Shown: positions 7,384 through 16,312 of the stretch, one piece after another
How positions within the stretch are numbered: position 1 is the first letter of the stretch
Layout of the letters: the number at the start of each line of letters is the position of its first letter
Origin: Pseudomonas parakoreensis
GTDB taxonomy: Bacteria; Pseudomonadota; Gammaproteobacteria; Pseudomonadales; Pseudomonadaceae
Direction of reading: 5' to 3'
DNA: 64,000 nucleotides
Assembly: GCF_021602155.1 (NCBI RefSeq)
Contig: NZ_BQHY01000001.1
Span: forward strand, 434,001-498,000
Program-made: the position numbers and the translations under genes
Notes under the pieces: generated by a model
The model's input: the letters and a program-made list of their open reading frames with translations, nothing else
Told to the model about the DNA's origin: nothing
Databases searched by the model: none

Positions 7384-7819
7384 TAAGCGCTACCTCTGCA
7401 TTGTTGTCGGTGGGATCTTCGTCGGTCAACGCGAAGTTGATAGGTGGTTATCTACCGCCATGGCTCGCATGCCAGACGACCATTTCAACTCCTTTGACAA
7501 GGTAGGTGCTATCAGCTGAATCGTTACTTTTCCTGAGACCTATCTGCGCGTAACGCAGGGAAAAACCCCGGAAGATGTAAGCTGTTTCTCTTCGAAAAAA
7601 TGTCCCACGCACCAAAACCACGCACTTTTCTTGACCCCAATCACCCCCACGTCATCAAAAATCCCGATCCTGTGTCAGCTTCCAGCCATCGGCAGGGACA
7701 TCAATTCGCTACTAAATCCGCGACAACTATGCTCAGGTGCTGGAATATAGCCGGCATATGACGCCGGATCGGCAGTCTCGTAAACAACAATACCCAGCCC
7801 ACTTCAGAGGGCATTACCC
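7384..7819. other. Non-coding stretch between dinJ and the LysR pseudogene
   Basis: 436 nt with no ORF of believable composition, no tRNA and no clear terminator. It must hold the promoters of dinJ–yafQ (leftward) and perhaps of the LysR gene. It marks the right edge of the tRNA-Thr accessory island. Nothing else recognised. Confidence 0.5.
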
Positions 7820-8744
7820 ATGGATAGCAGAACCTTACGCAACCTCATGCGCATCGTGCAGACCGGCTCGTTGTCGGCCGCAGCCGAGCATTCGTGCCTG
7901 ACTGTGCAGGCCCTGGCCGCGCAGTTGCAAGGTCGAAGAGCAGTTCGGTTTCCGCTTGTTTCGACGTTCCAACAAAGGGCTGACGCTGACGCCGCAAGGC
8001 ACCGAGCTAACGCCTTACATGGACAAAGTGCTGATTGCCACGCGACAGATGGAAGAAAAGGTCGAGGCGCTCAAGGTGCCTGGCCAGCGCACGTTGAAGG
8101 TCGCGTTGAACAACACGTTGTCGTCTGACTTCAACCGGCGAATGATCGGACGCCTGATTGAGGTGTTTCCCGATTACCAGATGGAATTCAGCTACGCCGA
8201 GTCGATGGAAAACCTCAGCAAGCTGAAGAATGAGGACTTTGACCTCGCGGTGCTGATCGGCCCGCAGCGGCCGGGTTTGCCGAGTATTGTTTTGCCGGAT
8301 GTGCAGGTGCAGGTGGTCGGTGCCCATTGCGGGCAGGAAAACGATCCACTGACGTTGCTGGGCAACAAGTTTCAGGTGCGTCCTGCGGAAGATTGTCCGT
8401 ATTCCCACAGCTTTCTGCGCTTTCTCGACGCCGGACTGGGCAATCACGAGAACGGTCAGCGCATGGTCTATTCCTGCAGCGAGACCCTGACGCTGTCGTT
8501 GATCACGCAGATGGACGCAGTCGGCATGGTGTCGCGTGAGGCCGCACAAAAGAACGGCCTGACGATCTTCCCCGGTTTCGAGGATTTTCTCGAAGTGCGT
8601 CTGGCGGTGAACAACCCGAACCTGTCAGGCCAGGCCCTGAACGACGTGGTCGATCTGCCGCTACATGAACGAGCCGAGCGCAATGTACGCAGCCGTCCCA
8701 ACCGCCACACTGAGAAAGAGGTTTTTGCTGAAATACGCACATAG
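7820..8744 (+). pseudogene. LysR-family regulator, frameshifted
   Basis: The first frame gives a LysR helix-turn-helix start (MDSRTLRNLMRIVQTGSLSA, then AAEHSCLTVQALAAQLQ). From about 7930 the reading continues in the +1 frame with FRLFRRSNKGLTLTPQGTEL and an effector-binding domain (TLKVALNNTLSS, FDLAVLIG, DAVGMVSREAAQ). Near TTGCAAGGTCGAAGAG two A residues appear to be missing (CAAAAGGTC expected). Either the gene is dead or this is a sequencing error. The 3' end overlaps the convergent azlD end by 84 nt. Convergent position to azlCD is consistent with a former regulatory link but does not prove it. Confidence 0.75.
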
Positions 8745-8978
8745 CAACGTCGGAATGGCTGCATAAAATTCCGGGCGATCGAGCTGTATGTGCTGATCCT
8801 TGATCAACAAGGGTGTCAGGCTGATCGCAGCGACGATCGCCACCGGCAGGTATTCCAGCGCCCGCGCAACGAATGGCGGCCAGTGCTCGGTGTTGACTTG
8901 CAGCGGCAGCGCGCGTGGCAGGAAGGTCACGGCCATCATCAGCGCGACCACCAGAATCAGGAACGTTTGGTCAGGCAT
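8661..8978 (-). CDS. azlD: AzlD-family branched-chain amino-acid exporter subunit
   Basis: 105 aa, about four hydrophobic helices, with the AzlD features FLPRALPL near the N-terminus and a final TAAYIALGSFM. It works with AzlC to export branched-chain amino acids or analogues across the inner membrane. It starts 22 nt before the azlC stop, typical of azlCD pairs. Confidence 0.85.
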   Translation of the reverse strand: MPDQTFLILVVALMMAVTFLPRALPLQVNTEHWPPFVARALEYLPVAIVAAISLTPLLIKDQHIQLDRPEFYAAIPTLLCAYFSKNLFLSVAVGTAAYIALGSFM

Positions 8979-9673
8979 ACACCCACTCCGCAGCCCACAA
9001 ACGTGGCGATGAAAACATTGAATGGCGAAGTGCCGACCAGGCTCAGCGCGCCCATGCAGACGACGGCAGCCGCGGCGGCGATGAGTTTGTTGCGGGTGTT
9101 GCACAGCGACACCAGCACGTAGAGCATCATCGCGGTCAGCGCGTAGTCGAGCTGATATTTGATCAGGTGCGACGCATATTGCGCGCAGACAGCGCCCAAC
9201 AATCCTCCCAGCACCCATGAGGTGTGGCAGAACAGGTTGAAGCCGATCAGGTAACGGATGTTGACCGGCGCGCCGGTGCCCAGTTTGACGCTGTGAAACG
9301 CGAAGGATTCGTCGGTCAGTCCACCGGCGTAGGCCCAGCGTTCCATGCGACTGAGGCCCAGTGCGCGCAGGGCCTTGGCCATGTACACCGACATCAGCAT
9401 GTGCCGCGCATTGATCAGGAAGGTGGTCAATACGATGGTGGTCAGCGACGCACCACTGGAGATCAGCGCCAGCGCGGCAAATTGCGAAGCGCCGGCGTAG
9501 ACGAATAAACACATCGCCACCGGCAGCCACATCGGCAGCCCGGCATTGACCGCCATCAGCCCGAACACGAATGACACCGTGAAGTAACCGGCCACCACCG
9601 GGCTGGCTTCGGCAAACGTGCGCGATGGCTGATGGGCAGCCATCAGCGGCGCACTGCCGGACGTTTCATTCAT
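8957..9673 (-). CDS. azlC: AzlC-family branched-chain amino-acid exporter subunit
   Basis: 238 aa, multi-TM. Family motifs visible: GYFTVSFVFGLMAVNAGL, YAGASQFAAL, INARHMLMSVYMAKAL, and a TDESFAF loop. It is the large subunit of the AzlCD exporter in the inner membrane. The start ATG overlaps the upstream GNAT gene stop by 4 nt, so the GNAT, azlC and azlD genes are probably one transcript, led by the dioxygenase gene. Confidence 0.88.
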   Translation of the reverse strand: MNETSGSAPLMAAHQPSRTFAEASPVVAGYFTVSFVFGLMAVNAGLPMWLPVAMCLFVYAGASQFAALALISSGASLTTIVLTTFLINARHMLMSVYMAKALRALGLSRMERWAYAGGLTDESFAFHSVKLGTGAPVNIRYLIGFNLFCHTSWVLGGLLGAVCAQYASHLIKYQLDYALTAMMLYVLVSLCNTRNKLIAAAAAVVCMGALSLVGTSPFNVFIATFVGCGVGVCLTKRS

Positions 9674-10137
9674 AGATCCCTCTCAAATGTCCGCTCGCCG
9701 TGGGGTTCGCAAAAACCCTGGGCAGTCCAGAATCGCTTGCCCGCGAGGTTAGCATCGTCGACGAACAGAAACATCCGTAATACACCGACCCGTTTCATGT
9801 CGGACGACGCCGCTTCCACCAGCCGCTGGCCGACGCCCTGGCTGCGATAGCGTGGGCTGACCGCCAAGTGGTTGATGGTGCCGCGACTGCCGAGCATGCC
9901 GCCAAGCACCGCACCGACGATTTCGCCCGCGACGTCGAAGGCCAGATAGGCGGTGGTGGTCTTCTGGATCAACACGCCGCGCAGGCATTTGGCGTCCTGC
10001 CATTCGCAGAACGACACTTCGTCGAACTGGCGGAAGAAGCGCTCCATGCGCTGCGCGTCCTTGGCGGTGGCACGTCGCAGCACCACCGGCGTCGAGCACT
10101 CGACGCCGTCGATTGGGGTGATCTGATTAGCGAACAA
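9670..10137 (-). CDS. GNAT-family N-acetyltransferase
   Basis: About 155 aa. The acetyl-CoA loop motif is INHLAVSPRYRSQGVGQRLVEAA. The frame stays open to an ATG at 10200, but the added 21 residues (MPWRTGRFWR, then FPSRGPGPLST) look like out-of-frame reading of the dioxygenase end; a TTG at 10137 or a nearby GTG is more likely. It sits between a 2OG-Fe dioxygenase and azlCD, so it may modify the same amino acid that the dioxygenase hydroxylates and AzlCD exports. That link is inferred. Confidence 0.75.
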   Translation of the reverse strand: MFANQITPIDGVECSTPVVLRRATAKDAQRMERFFRQFDEVSFCEWQDAKCLRGVLIQKTTTAYLAFDVAGEIVGAVLGGMLGSRGTINHLAVSPRYRSQGVGQRLVEAASSDMKRVGVLRMFLFVDDANLAGKRFWTAQGFCEPHGERTFERDL

Positions 10138-10873
10138 TGTCGAAAGCGGTCCCGGGCCGCGAGAAGGAAATCGCCAGAATCTGCCGGTACGCCATGGCAT
10201 GCGTGTGGGTGTTGCGCGCGGGGGTCACGTAGTGGCGCATGTCGCGGTCAAGGAAGTAGGTGGTGTCGAGAATTTCCTGGTAGGTGGTCGACGCCAATTG
10301 ATGCTCGTGGATGTCGTAAAGACGACTCTCCGCGCCCTCGACATTGTTGCGCCCCCAGAAGTGCACACCGCTGAACGGATAGCCGTCGCAGTGAATCCCT
10401 TCCGGGGTGATTTCCAGCTGCTTGCCGGGTTTGATCTCGATGCGGATCTGATGAATCTGGCACTGCCAGATTTCATCGTGCAGTTCTTCCGGCAGCACGC
10501 TTTTGTACACCTCAAAATCGGTGTCGATCAGGCTGCGCATCACCGGCGAATTAATCACTTCATCGGAGAAGTCCTGAAAGTGCCGCACAACACCACCCAC
10601 GTAGGCGTTGTTTTCCTTGGACTGCACGTAGGCGCGATGCTCGAGTTGCTTGAGCTCACGTGTTTTCGGGTTGTATTCAAAGTCGCTGTAACGACGGTAA
10701 CGCATGCCGGCTTCGGCCTGACCGTAGTAACTGTCTGGCTCCATGTTTTCCCAACTTTTGGTCAGTCTGACGAAGTCGGCAAAATGACCGTAGAGATTGA
10801 AGTCACCACCCTGGACGTTGACATATTTGTCGCGCCGTAGCGATTCGCCCACTTCTCTGTTCAAAACGATCAT
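10127..10873 (-). CDS. 2OG-Fe(II) dioxygenase, amino-acid hydroxylase type (2OG-Fe_Oxy_2)
   Basis: 248 aa. HCDGYPFSGVHFWGRNNVEG provides the HxD iron ligands; a distal histidine and the 2-oxoglutarate arginine are likely in the C-terminal stretch ending AISFSRPGTAFDIVR. The family includes L-isoleucine 4-hydroxylase-type enzymes acting on free amino acids. Start ATG 10873 has GGAG nine nt upstream; the longer frame needs TTG. With the acetyltransferase and AzlCD it forms a plausible hydroxylate–acetylate–export unit. Confidence 0.82.
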   Translation of the reverse strand: MIVLNREVGESLRRDKYVNVQGGDFNLYGHFADFVRLTKSWENMEPDSYYGQAEAGMRYRRYSDFEYNPKTRELKQLEHRAYVQSKENNAYVGGVVRHFQDFSDEVINSPVMRSLIDTDFEVYKSVLPEELHDEIWQCQIHQIRIEIKPGKQLEITPEGIHCDGYPFSGVHFWGRNNVEGAESRLYDIHEHQLASTTYQEILDTTYFLDRDMRHYVTPARNTHTHAMAYRQILAISFSRPGTAFDIVR

Positions 10874-11053
10874 TACCAAATTCTCCGCTGCGTTGAGCGG
10901 CCTAATCTATTAGGTGGAGAATTTGCGTCCATGAGAAAGAATTTCAGGCATTTAAAGCCCTGTTTGAAACGGTACTTGAAGGCGCTTGAAAACCACTTTT
11001 ACGTGACAAAAACACGGGTTTTTTCCGGTTTTCGCAGAAAAGACCTCGAAAAA

Positions 11054-11080
11054 AAACCCCGAGCCAGTCGGGGTTTTCTC
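11054..11080 (-). terminator. Terminator of the OprD-type porin gene
   Basis: AAACCCCGA (11054–11062) with TCGGGGTTT (11068–11076). Flanking A and T runs let it act in both directions. It lies 28 nt beyond the porin stop. Confidence 0.85.
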
Positions 11081-11104
11081 ATGTTTCTTACACCGGATCG
11101 TTCA

Positions 11105-12391
11105 TCAGAAGATGTTGATCGGGTAATCCACGAATACACGCAACTCGTTGCCGCTGACGTTGTACTCGCTGGATTTCTGCGACACGCGCAGGATCGAGCT
11201 GCGCAATTTCACGCTCAAGTCTTTCGCCGGACCACTTTGTACGACGTATTTGACCTGGTTGAAAATCTCGCGCTCGGTGCCGCCTTCGCTGGTGGAGGTG
11301 GTGATGTTGTCGCCACGCACATAAGCGAAGTTGTAGCTCAGACCCGGTACGCCGAATGCGCCGAAGTCCAGGCCGTAACCCAACTGCCAGCTGCGCTCGT
11401 CTTCGGCGTTGAAGTCCGACCAGTAGGAGTTGGCCAGGTAGATGGTGTTGCCACCGTCACCGACACGACCTTGCTCTTTCTGATAGCCGCCGTAAGCGTA
11501 GCCCAGGTTGCTGTCGCCGGTGGAGCGCTGATGCGCCGCGGTGAACGAGTGCGGGCCGGTGGCGAACGTTGCTGCCAGGCTCCAGATCTTGTTGTCATCA
11601 CCGGTAGCGCCACTTTCGCGGACGTAAGAGTCGTCCAGCTTGGTGCGATAGCCGTTGAAGTCCAGGGTCAGGGACTGATCCTTGTCGATCGGGAACACGT
11701 AGTTGGCGTTCACGTATTGCTTCTTCAGCACGTCTTCGACGTCGGAAGCGTACAGCGCCGCCTTGAATTGTTCGGTGAACTGATAGCTACCGCCCAACAC
11801 GTTGATCGCCTTCAGACCACCGCTGTCACGGCCTTCAGCGCTTTTGCGCGACTCGGCAGTGAAACGACCGGCGTCCAGTTGCAGGCCTTTGATCTCTTTG
11901 GAAGTGATCAAGGTACCGGTGTAGCTTTCCGGCAGCAGACGCGAATTGTCATAGTTCAGCACCGGCAGGGCCGGCATCTGGTCACCGTAGGTCAGCACGG
12001 TGTTGGACAGACGGAATTTGACCGCAGCGCCGCCCTTGGACAGGTCATTGGCAGGCTTGCCGCTGTCGCCACGTTTGAAGAAGTCGATACCGCCGGCACC
12101 GCTGCGATCTTCGCTGCGTTCCAGGTTCAGGGCGTACAGGCCGAAAGCATCGACACCCACGCCGATGGTGCCTTGGGTGAAGCCGGACGAGAACGTACCG
12201 ATAGCCGCTTGGCCCCACTCGGATTTGTCCGCGTTGCCGTCTTTGTAATCACGGTTGATGTAGGCATTGCGCAGCAGCACTTTGAGGCTGCTGTCTTCTA
12301 CAAAACCCTTGGACTCGGCCTGGCCGTCAGCCATGGCCTGTGTGGCACTCAACATCCCCAGTGCGATCAGACTGATTCGCTTGTTCAACAT
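11105..12391 (-). CDS. OprD-family outer-membrane porin
   Basis: 428 aa with a signal peptide cleaved near ATQAMA-DGQ. The mature protein fits the 18-strand OprD family: FVEDSSLKVLLRNAYINRDY at the start, TQGTIGVGVDAFGLYAL, LRVFVDYPINIF as the terminal strand ending in phenylalanine. OprD-family channels take up amino acids, peptides or carboxylates. The substrate cannot be fixed here. A terminator-like hairpin in its 5' leader (12474–12508) suggests attenuation. Confidence 0.9.
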   Translation of the reverse strand: MLNKRISLIALGMLSATQAMADGQAESKGFVEDSSLKVLLRNAYINRDYKDGNADKSEWGQAAIGTFSSGFTQGTIGVGVDAFGLYALNLERSEDRSGAGGIDFFKRGDSGKPANDLSKGGAAVKFRLSNTVLTYGDQMPALPVLNYDNSRLLPESYTGTLITSKEIKGLQLDAGRFTAESRKSAEGRDSGGLKAINVLGGSYQFTEQFKAALYASDVEDVLKKQYVNANYVFPIDKDQSLTLDFNGYRTKLDDSYVRESGATGDDNKIWSLAATFATGPHSFTAAHQRSTGDSNLGYAYGGYQKEQGRVGDGGNTIYLANSYWSDFNAEDERSWQLGYGLDFGAFGVPGLSYNFAYVRGDNITTSTSEGGTEREIFNQVKYVVQSGPAKDLSVKLRSSILRVSQKSSEYNVSGNELRVFVDYPINIF

Positions 12392-12473
12392 TTTGTTTTC
12401 CTTATTACGGGTTGAAACGCGCTGTGTCGAACGGCTGAAACGGCGCTATTGCACTCTTTTTTCACCCCGATAC

Positions 12474-12508
12474 AAAAAGACCCGCCCACGGTAAACCGTG
12501 TCGGGCCC
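12474..12508 (-). terminator. Terminator-like hairpin in the porin 5' leader
   Basis: CACGG (12487–12491) and CCGTG (12496–12500) around a TAAA loop, extended by CCCG/CGGG, and followed on the minus strand by a five-T run. About 85 nt before the porin ATG. It may be an attenuator, or it may end a transcript from upstream; T residues also follow on the plus strand. Confidence 0.6.
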
Positions 12509-12686
12509 TTTTATTATTCTTGAGTCATGGCGGTTGGCCACAGGCGTTGGGCCGAATCGTAGCCGCGCCCTCAATAATGTGTCAATTTCAAGAATCGTCT
12601 TTAAATAGGTAAAAATCGTCTAAGAATCGTAAATTTTGCGATAGCGAATTGCTCGGAAATGCGCTCAGCCAGTGAATCCAGTTCGA

Positions 12687-13355
12687 TTACGCGCAGCCGT
12701 CGAGACCGCATTGCGCGGCGGATTGCCCCGGCTCAACCGCGACCGCCGCTTGTCCCAACCAGTCGGCGAAAGACTGCGGCTTGCCAAGCCATGGGCTGAT
12801 GTCGATCAGGGTGAATTGCCCGTCCTGCTCCAGCGCCAATGTTGGAAAACCCTGGCCGCCCAGTTGCGCCAAGAGTGCGCGGCTGGCTTTCACATGCGCT
12901 GTCGTATCAACGGATTTAAACGCAGCCGCAAAGGTGTTCTCGGCGTAGCCCAACTCACTGGCGAGTTCGAACAGTACGGATTCATCGGCAATCCGCCGTC
13001 CCTCAACGTAATGCGCCGTTTGCAAACGCTCAAGCAATTGCAGGCCACGGCCGTCGATGGACTCTGCCGCCATCACCGCTGCGATCGGCGGCGTCGAATC
13101 GAAAACCGCCGATTGATCCCGCAGCAGACCTTCGAAATACGCCTCGCCAAAAGGTTGCCCGGTGTATTCGGCGATGCGCCGGTCGTGGGGCATGACGTAA
13201 TCACGCAGTTGCGGCGAAACGCGCTGACGGCTCGCGCCGCTCATCATTCCGCCCGCATGGGCAATGACCGGCAGCACTTGCTGTGCCGCTTGCACCAGCG
13301 GTTTGGCGCCGTAGCACCAACCGCACAATGGATCGTATATGTAGTGAAGGATCAT
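12687..13355 (-). CDS. DsbA-family (FrnE-like) thiol oxidoreductase
   Basis: 222 aa. The thioredoxin-fold active site CGWC is at residues 11–14 and the cis-proline region is GGQGFPTLAL. There is no signal peptide, so this is a cytoplasmic DsbA/FrnE-type protein rather than periplasmic DsbA. The C-terminus has two extra cysteines (CGLDGC). Divergent from the TonB receptor gene; no functional link to neighbours is visible. Confidence 0.85.
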   Translation of the reverse strand: MILHYIYDPLCGWCYGAKPLVQAAQQVLPVIAHAGGMMSGASRQRVSPQLRDYVMPHDRRIAEYTGQPFGEAYFEGLLRDQSAVFDSTPPIAAVMAAESIDGRGLQLLERLQTAHYVEGRRIADESVLFELASELGYAENTFAAAFKSVDTTAHVKASRALLAQLGGQGFPTLALEQDGQFTLIDISPWLGKPQSFADWLGQAAVAVEPGQSAAQCGLDGCA

Positions 13356-13549
13356 GAGAGAACTCCGGCAACCAATCAGGAAAATTCGATGCCGGCAGAC
13401 TATTCCTACGCGTGTTGGGGAAAAACGCCGGAATGGCTCTCAGACTGTTCCGAGAATCGGTCGAATGGATTACCTGATCAGGTTGTATCGAAATCGACAT
13501 AAATTGAAACAATCTGTCAGGGGAACTTCTCAGGAATAAATAACGGCAG

Positions 13550-13569
13550 CAAATGCAAAGCATTACCAT
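13550..13569. promoter_or_regulatory. Candidate Fur box before the TonB receptor gene
   Basis: The stretch contains the inverted repeat AATGC-AAA-GCATT (13552–13564) followed by ACCATT, an imperfect match to the Fur consensus, 36–50 nt before the receptor start. Siderophore receptors are usually Fur-repressed; this site is weak by eye. Confidence 0.35.
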
Positions 13570-13599
13570 TCGCGCGTTTGAATTTCCCTACTCTTTCGG

Positions 13600-15705
13600 A
13601 TGTGCTTTTCCATGCCTGCCCCGTTCAGCCTCACGCCCGTCACCCTTGGATTGTCTGCGGTTCTGTCTAGCGGTTTTGCTTATTCCGCCACTGAACTGCC
13701 CGCCACGGCGATCAGCGCCGAAGAACAAGCCGAGGACCCGCGCGTCAAGATCAGCACCACTGCGACCCGCACCATGACCCCGGTGCGTTATGTGCCGCAG
13801 GCCATCGACTCGATCAAGACCTCGAACGTCGCCGACTACGGCACCAACGACATCGGCGATGCTCTGAGCGGCATTCCCAACGTCAGCAGCAGCGCCGACA
13901 CGCGCTTCGACAGCCTGCGCATCCGCGGCTTCGACGCCAGCAACGACTTCTATCTGGACGGCATTCGCGACGACAGCCAGTACAAGCGCGACCTGCACAA
14001 CATCGAGCGGGTCGAGGTGCTCAAAGGTCCGGCGGCGGTACTTTACGGCCGTGGCAGCCAGGGCGGGATCGTCAACCGCGTGAGCAAGCTGCCCGAGTTC
14101 GGCCGTCGCTCGACCATCGAAGCCCAAGGCGGCAGCGAAGACCTGCGCAGCCTGTACGCCGACCTCAGCACCGACCCCAGCGAAAACCTCAGCCTGCGCC
14201 TGAACATGGGCAATATGGATGAAAACAGCTTCCGCGACGGCGTCAGCGGCAATCGCCAGCTGTTCGCGCCGTCGATGAGCTGGCAGCTGACTCCGGACCT
14301 GAACTGGCTGGTGCAATACGAATACAGCCGCTACAACCGCACCCCGGATCGCGGCATTCCCGGTGTGAATGGCCGCCCGGCGGGCGTCAGTCGCGAGACC
14401 ACTTACGGCAACGATCACGACTTCATCGACGACAAGGCGCAGTCCCTGCGTTCGAAACTCACCTACGAGATCAACGACAACTGGCAGCTGCGCCAGACCT
14501 TGGGGGTATTCAAGCTCGACAGCGATTTCGACAACACCTACCTGACCAGCTTCGATCCGAAAACCAACAAGGTTGCGCGCCAGCACTGGCAGCAGGATCT
14601 GACCACCCGCAACGTCTATAACAACCTCGAACTGGAAGGCGGTTTCGATACCTTTGGCCTTGAGCATCGCCTGCTGACCGGCGTCGAGATCGGCAGCCAG
14701 CGCCGCGATCCGAAGTTGTACAACGCCGCGACCGGCAGGACCCAGGGCGCGCAGCCGGTGCCTTCCCTTGACCTGTTCAACCCCAACCGCGAGCTCCGCC
14801 ACACCGGCAGCATGCAGGTGTTTAGCGACAGTCACACCGAAGTCGAAAGCCGCGCGGTGTACGTACAGGATCAGTTGCGTCTGAACGAGCAATGGCAACT
14901 GCTGGCCGGCTTGCGCTACGACACGTTCGATATCGAGTCGACCAACCAGCTCAAGAACCTCACTGAGGATCGTGACAGCCACAGCACCAGCCCGCGCTTC
15001 GGGATTGTCTGGACGCCACTGCAGAATCATTCGTTCTATGCCTCGTGGTCGAAGACTTTCTCGCCCGTCGGCGGCGGCCTGATCGGCATCACCCCTGGTG
15101 CTGCCGGCAATAGCAACGACTTGAGTCCGGAGCTGACCAAACAGAAAGAAATCGGCGTGAAAAGCGACTGGCTGGATGATCGCTTGAGCACCACTCTGGC
15201 GGTCTACGACCTGGAACTTTACAACCGCCGCACCAGCGACCCGAACGATCCGACCCTGACCGTCATGACCGGTCTTCAGCGCTCACGGGGGGTGGAGCTG
15301 ACCGCCACCGGCAAACTGGTCGGCAACTGGTACATGCGCGGTGGCGTCGGCGTGCAGGACACCACCATCGAGAAGGACAACAACGGCCTGGAAGGCAAAC
15401 GCGTCAACAACGTAGCCAAACACAACGGCAGCCTGTTCCTGACCTGGAAACCGGAAATGGGCTGGTACGGCGAAACCGGTCTGACCCTGGTTGGCCAGCG
15501 TTATGCCGACAACGCCAACACCACCGTGCTGCCGGGGTATGGCCGCTGGGATGCGCTGCTCGGCTACCGCTTCAAGGACTGGGACTTGCGCGCGGCACTG
15601 AACAACATCACCGACCGCGAGTATTACGCCTCGGCCACCAGCCAATATCAGATCCAGCCAGGCGCACCGCGCAGCGTGGTGATGACCGGTACCTACAGTT
15701 TTTAA
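13600..15705 (+). CDS. TonB-dependent siderophore receptor
   Basis: 701 aa. Signal peptide ends near SSGFAYSA. The plug domain (about residues 45–160) shows VPQAIDSIKTSNV, LRIRGFDASNDFYLDGIRDD and VEVLKGPAAVLYGRGSQGG; the rest is a 22-strand barrel with LNNITDREYYAS and a terminal YSF strand. It takes up a ferric siderophore across the outer membrane, powered by TonB–ExbBD. The plug resembles the catecholate (Fiu-like) group. No strong ribosome binding site precedes ATG 13600; ATG 13612 is the alternative. No extracytoplasmic sigma factor or biosynthesis genes are adjacent. Confidence 0.92.
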   Translation: MCFSMPAPFSLTPVTLGLSAVLSSGFAYSATELPATAISAEEQAEDPRVKISTTATRTMTPVRYVPQAIDSIKTSNVADYGTNDIGDALSGIPNVSSSADTRFDSLRIRGFDASNDFYLDGIRDDSQYKRDLHNIERVEVLKGPAAVLYGRGSQGGIVNRVSKLPEFGRRSTIEAQGGSEDLRSLYADLSTDPSENLSLRLNMGNMDENSFRDGVSGNRQLFAPSMSWQLTPDLNWLVQYEYSRYNRTPDRGIPGVNGRPAGVSRETTYGNDHDFIDDKAQSLRSKLTYEINDNWQLRQTLGVFKLDSDFDNTYLTSFDPKTNKVARQHWQQDLTTRNVYNNLELEGGFDTFGLEHRLLTGVEIGSQRRDPKLYNAATGRTQGAQPVPSLDLFNPNRELRHTGSMQVFSDSHTEVESRAVYVQDQLRLNEQWQLLAGLRYDTFDIESTNQLKNLTEDRDSHSTSPRFGIVWTPLQNHSFYASWSKTFSPVGGGLIGITPGAAGNSNDLSPELTKQKEIGVKSDWLDDRLSTTLAVYDLELYNRRTSDPNDPTLTVMTGLQRSRGVELTATGKLVGNWYMRGGVGVQDTTIEKDNNGLEGKRVNNVAKHNGSLFLTWKPEMGWYGETGLTLVGQRYADNANTTVLPGYGRWDALLGYRFKDWDLRAALNNITDREYYASATSQYQIQPGAPRSVVMTGTYSF

Positions 15706-15713
15706 AAGCAGGA

Positions 15714-15793
15714 TCAAAAGATCGCAGCCTTCGGCAGCTCCTGCATGGGGTGGTGTGCTTCCCTGTAGGAGCTGCCGAAGGCTGCGATCTTTT
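15714..15793. repeat. REP/BIME inverted pair (AGATCGCAGCC family)
   Basis: Two facing copies of the unit GTAGGAGCTGCCGAAGGCTG plus CGATCTTTT, about 30 nt each, separated by about 17 nt. Located after the TonB receptor gene. First of eight such pairs in this window. Confidence 0.9.
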
Positions 15794-15810
15794 CGGTTTT
15801 CCATAAAAAA

Positions 15811-15835
15811 GCGCTGCCATCCCGGCAGCGCTTTT
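15811..15835 (-). terminator. Bidirectional terminator
   Basis: GCGCTGCC (15811–15818) and GGCAGCGC (15824–15831), with an A run on the left and T run on the right. Serves the receptor gene and the convergent 70-residue ORF. Confidence 0.85.
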
Positions 15836-15855
15836 ACCAATCCTTGTTGTTTTTC

Positions 15856-16068
15856 TTATCCTTGCATCACAGCCCACAACGCTTCCAGTTCGGCCTCGCT
15901 GAACAGGTCAGCGGGATAGCGCTCAATCATCATCCGGCGCGGATCAGGTTCCCTGATCTGACGCGTTCCATTGGACTTCAAAAAGTGCGCGACAATCTGG
16001 AGCGATTCGCCGTTTACGACCATGGGATGCAAATTCCGCTCGCTGATTACGTTCACTTCGGCGTTCAT
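15856..16068 (-). CDS. Small hypothetical protein, 70 aa
   Basis: Start ATG 16068 has GGGGAG eight to nine nt upstream; the frame is open to 16110 but without such a site. It reads MNAEVNVISERNLHPMVVNG and ends FSEAELEALWAVMQG. No domain recognised, no signal or membrane segment. The bidirectional terminator just past the stop supports a real gene. Confidence 0.6.
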   Translation of the reverse strand: MNAEVNVISERNLHPMVVNGESLQIVAHFLKSNGTRQIREPDPRRMMIERYPADLFSEAELEALWAVMQG

Positions 16069-16210
16069 TTCAGCGCTCTCTCCCCGTTCGTGAGCGGCTA
16101 AGTTATCCAAGGTATATGACAGAACTGTTGAAGTTCCCCCCCTCCCTAGTGCGCGTTATCCGATACAAGAGCTATGCCAAGGTTTCCGATCTGTCGACAG
16201 GCGGATACAA

Positions 16211-16244
16211 AGAAGCCCGCGGTCCAGCAGGACCGCGGGCTTCT
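16211..16244 (-). terminator. Strong bidirectional terminator after aguA
   Basis: Perfect 15-bp stem: AGAAGCCCGCGGTCC (16211–16225) with 16230–16244 around AGCA. Lies about 70 nt beyond the agmatine deiminase stop. Confidence 0.85.
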
Positions 16245-16312
16245 TCGCACCCATCGCAAAAAACTTGCAGCCCGGGTGATTTATTAATCAACTCAGGCTG
16301 TTACGTCTCAAC

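Noticed and set aside
7472-7520. Short frames in the gap after dinJ
   Set aside because: About 20 codons, no ribosome binding site.
10931-12415. 494-codon frame on the + strand
   Set aside because: It is the antisense shadow of the OprD-type porin gene, which has signal peptide, family motifs and terminator.
13588-15030. 480-codon minus-strand frame
   Set aside because: Shadow of the TonB siderophore receptor.
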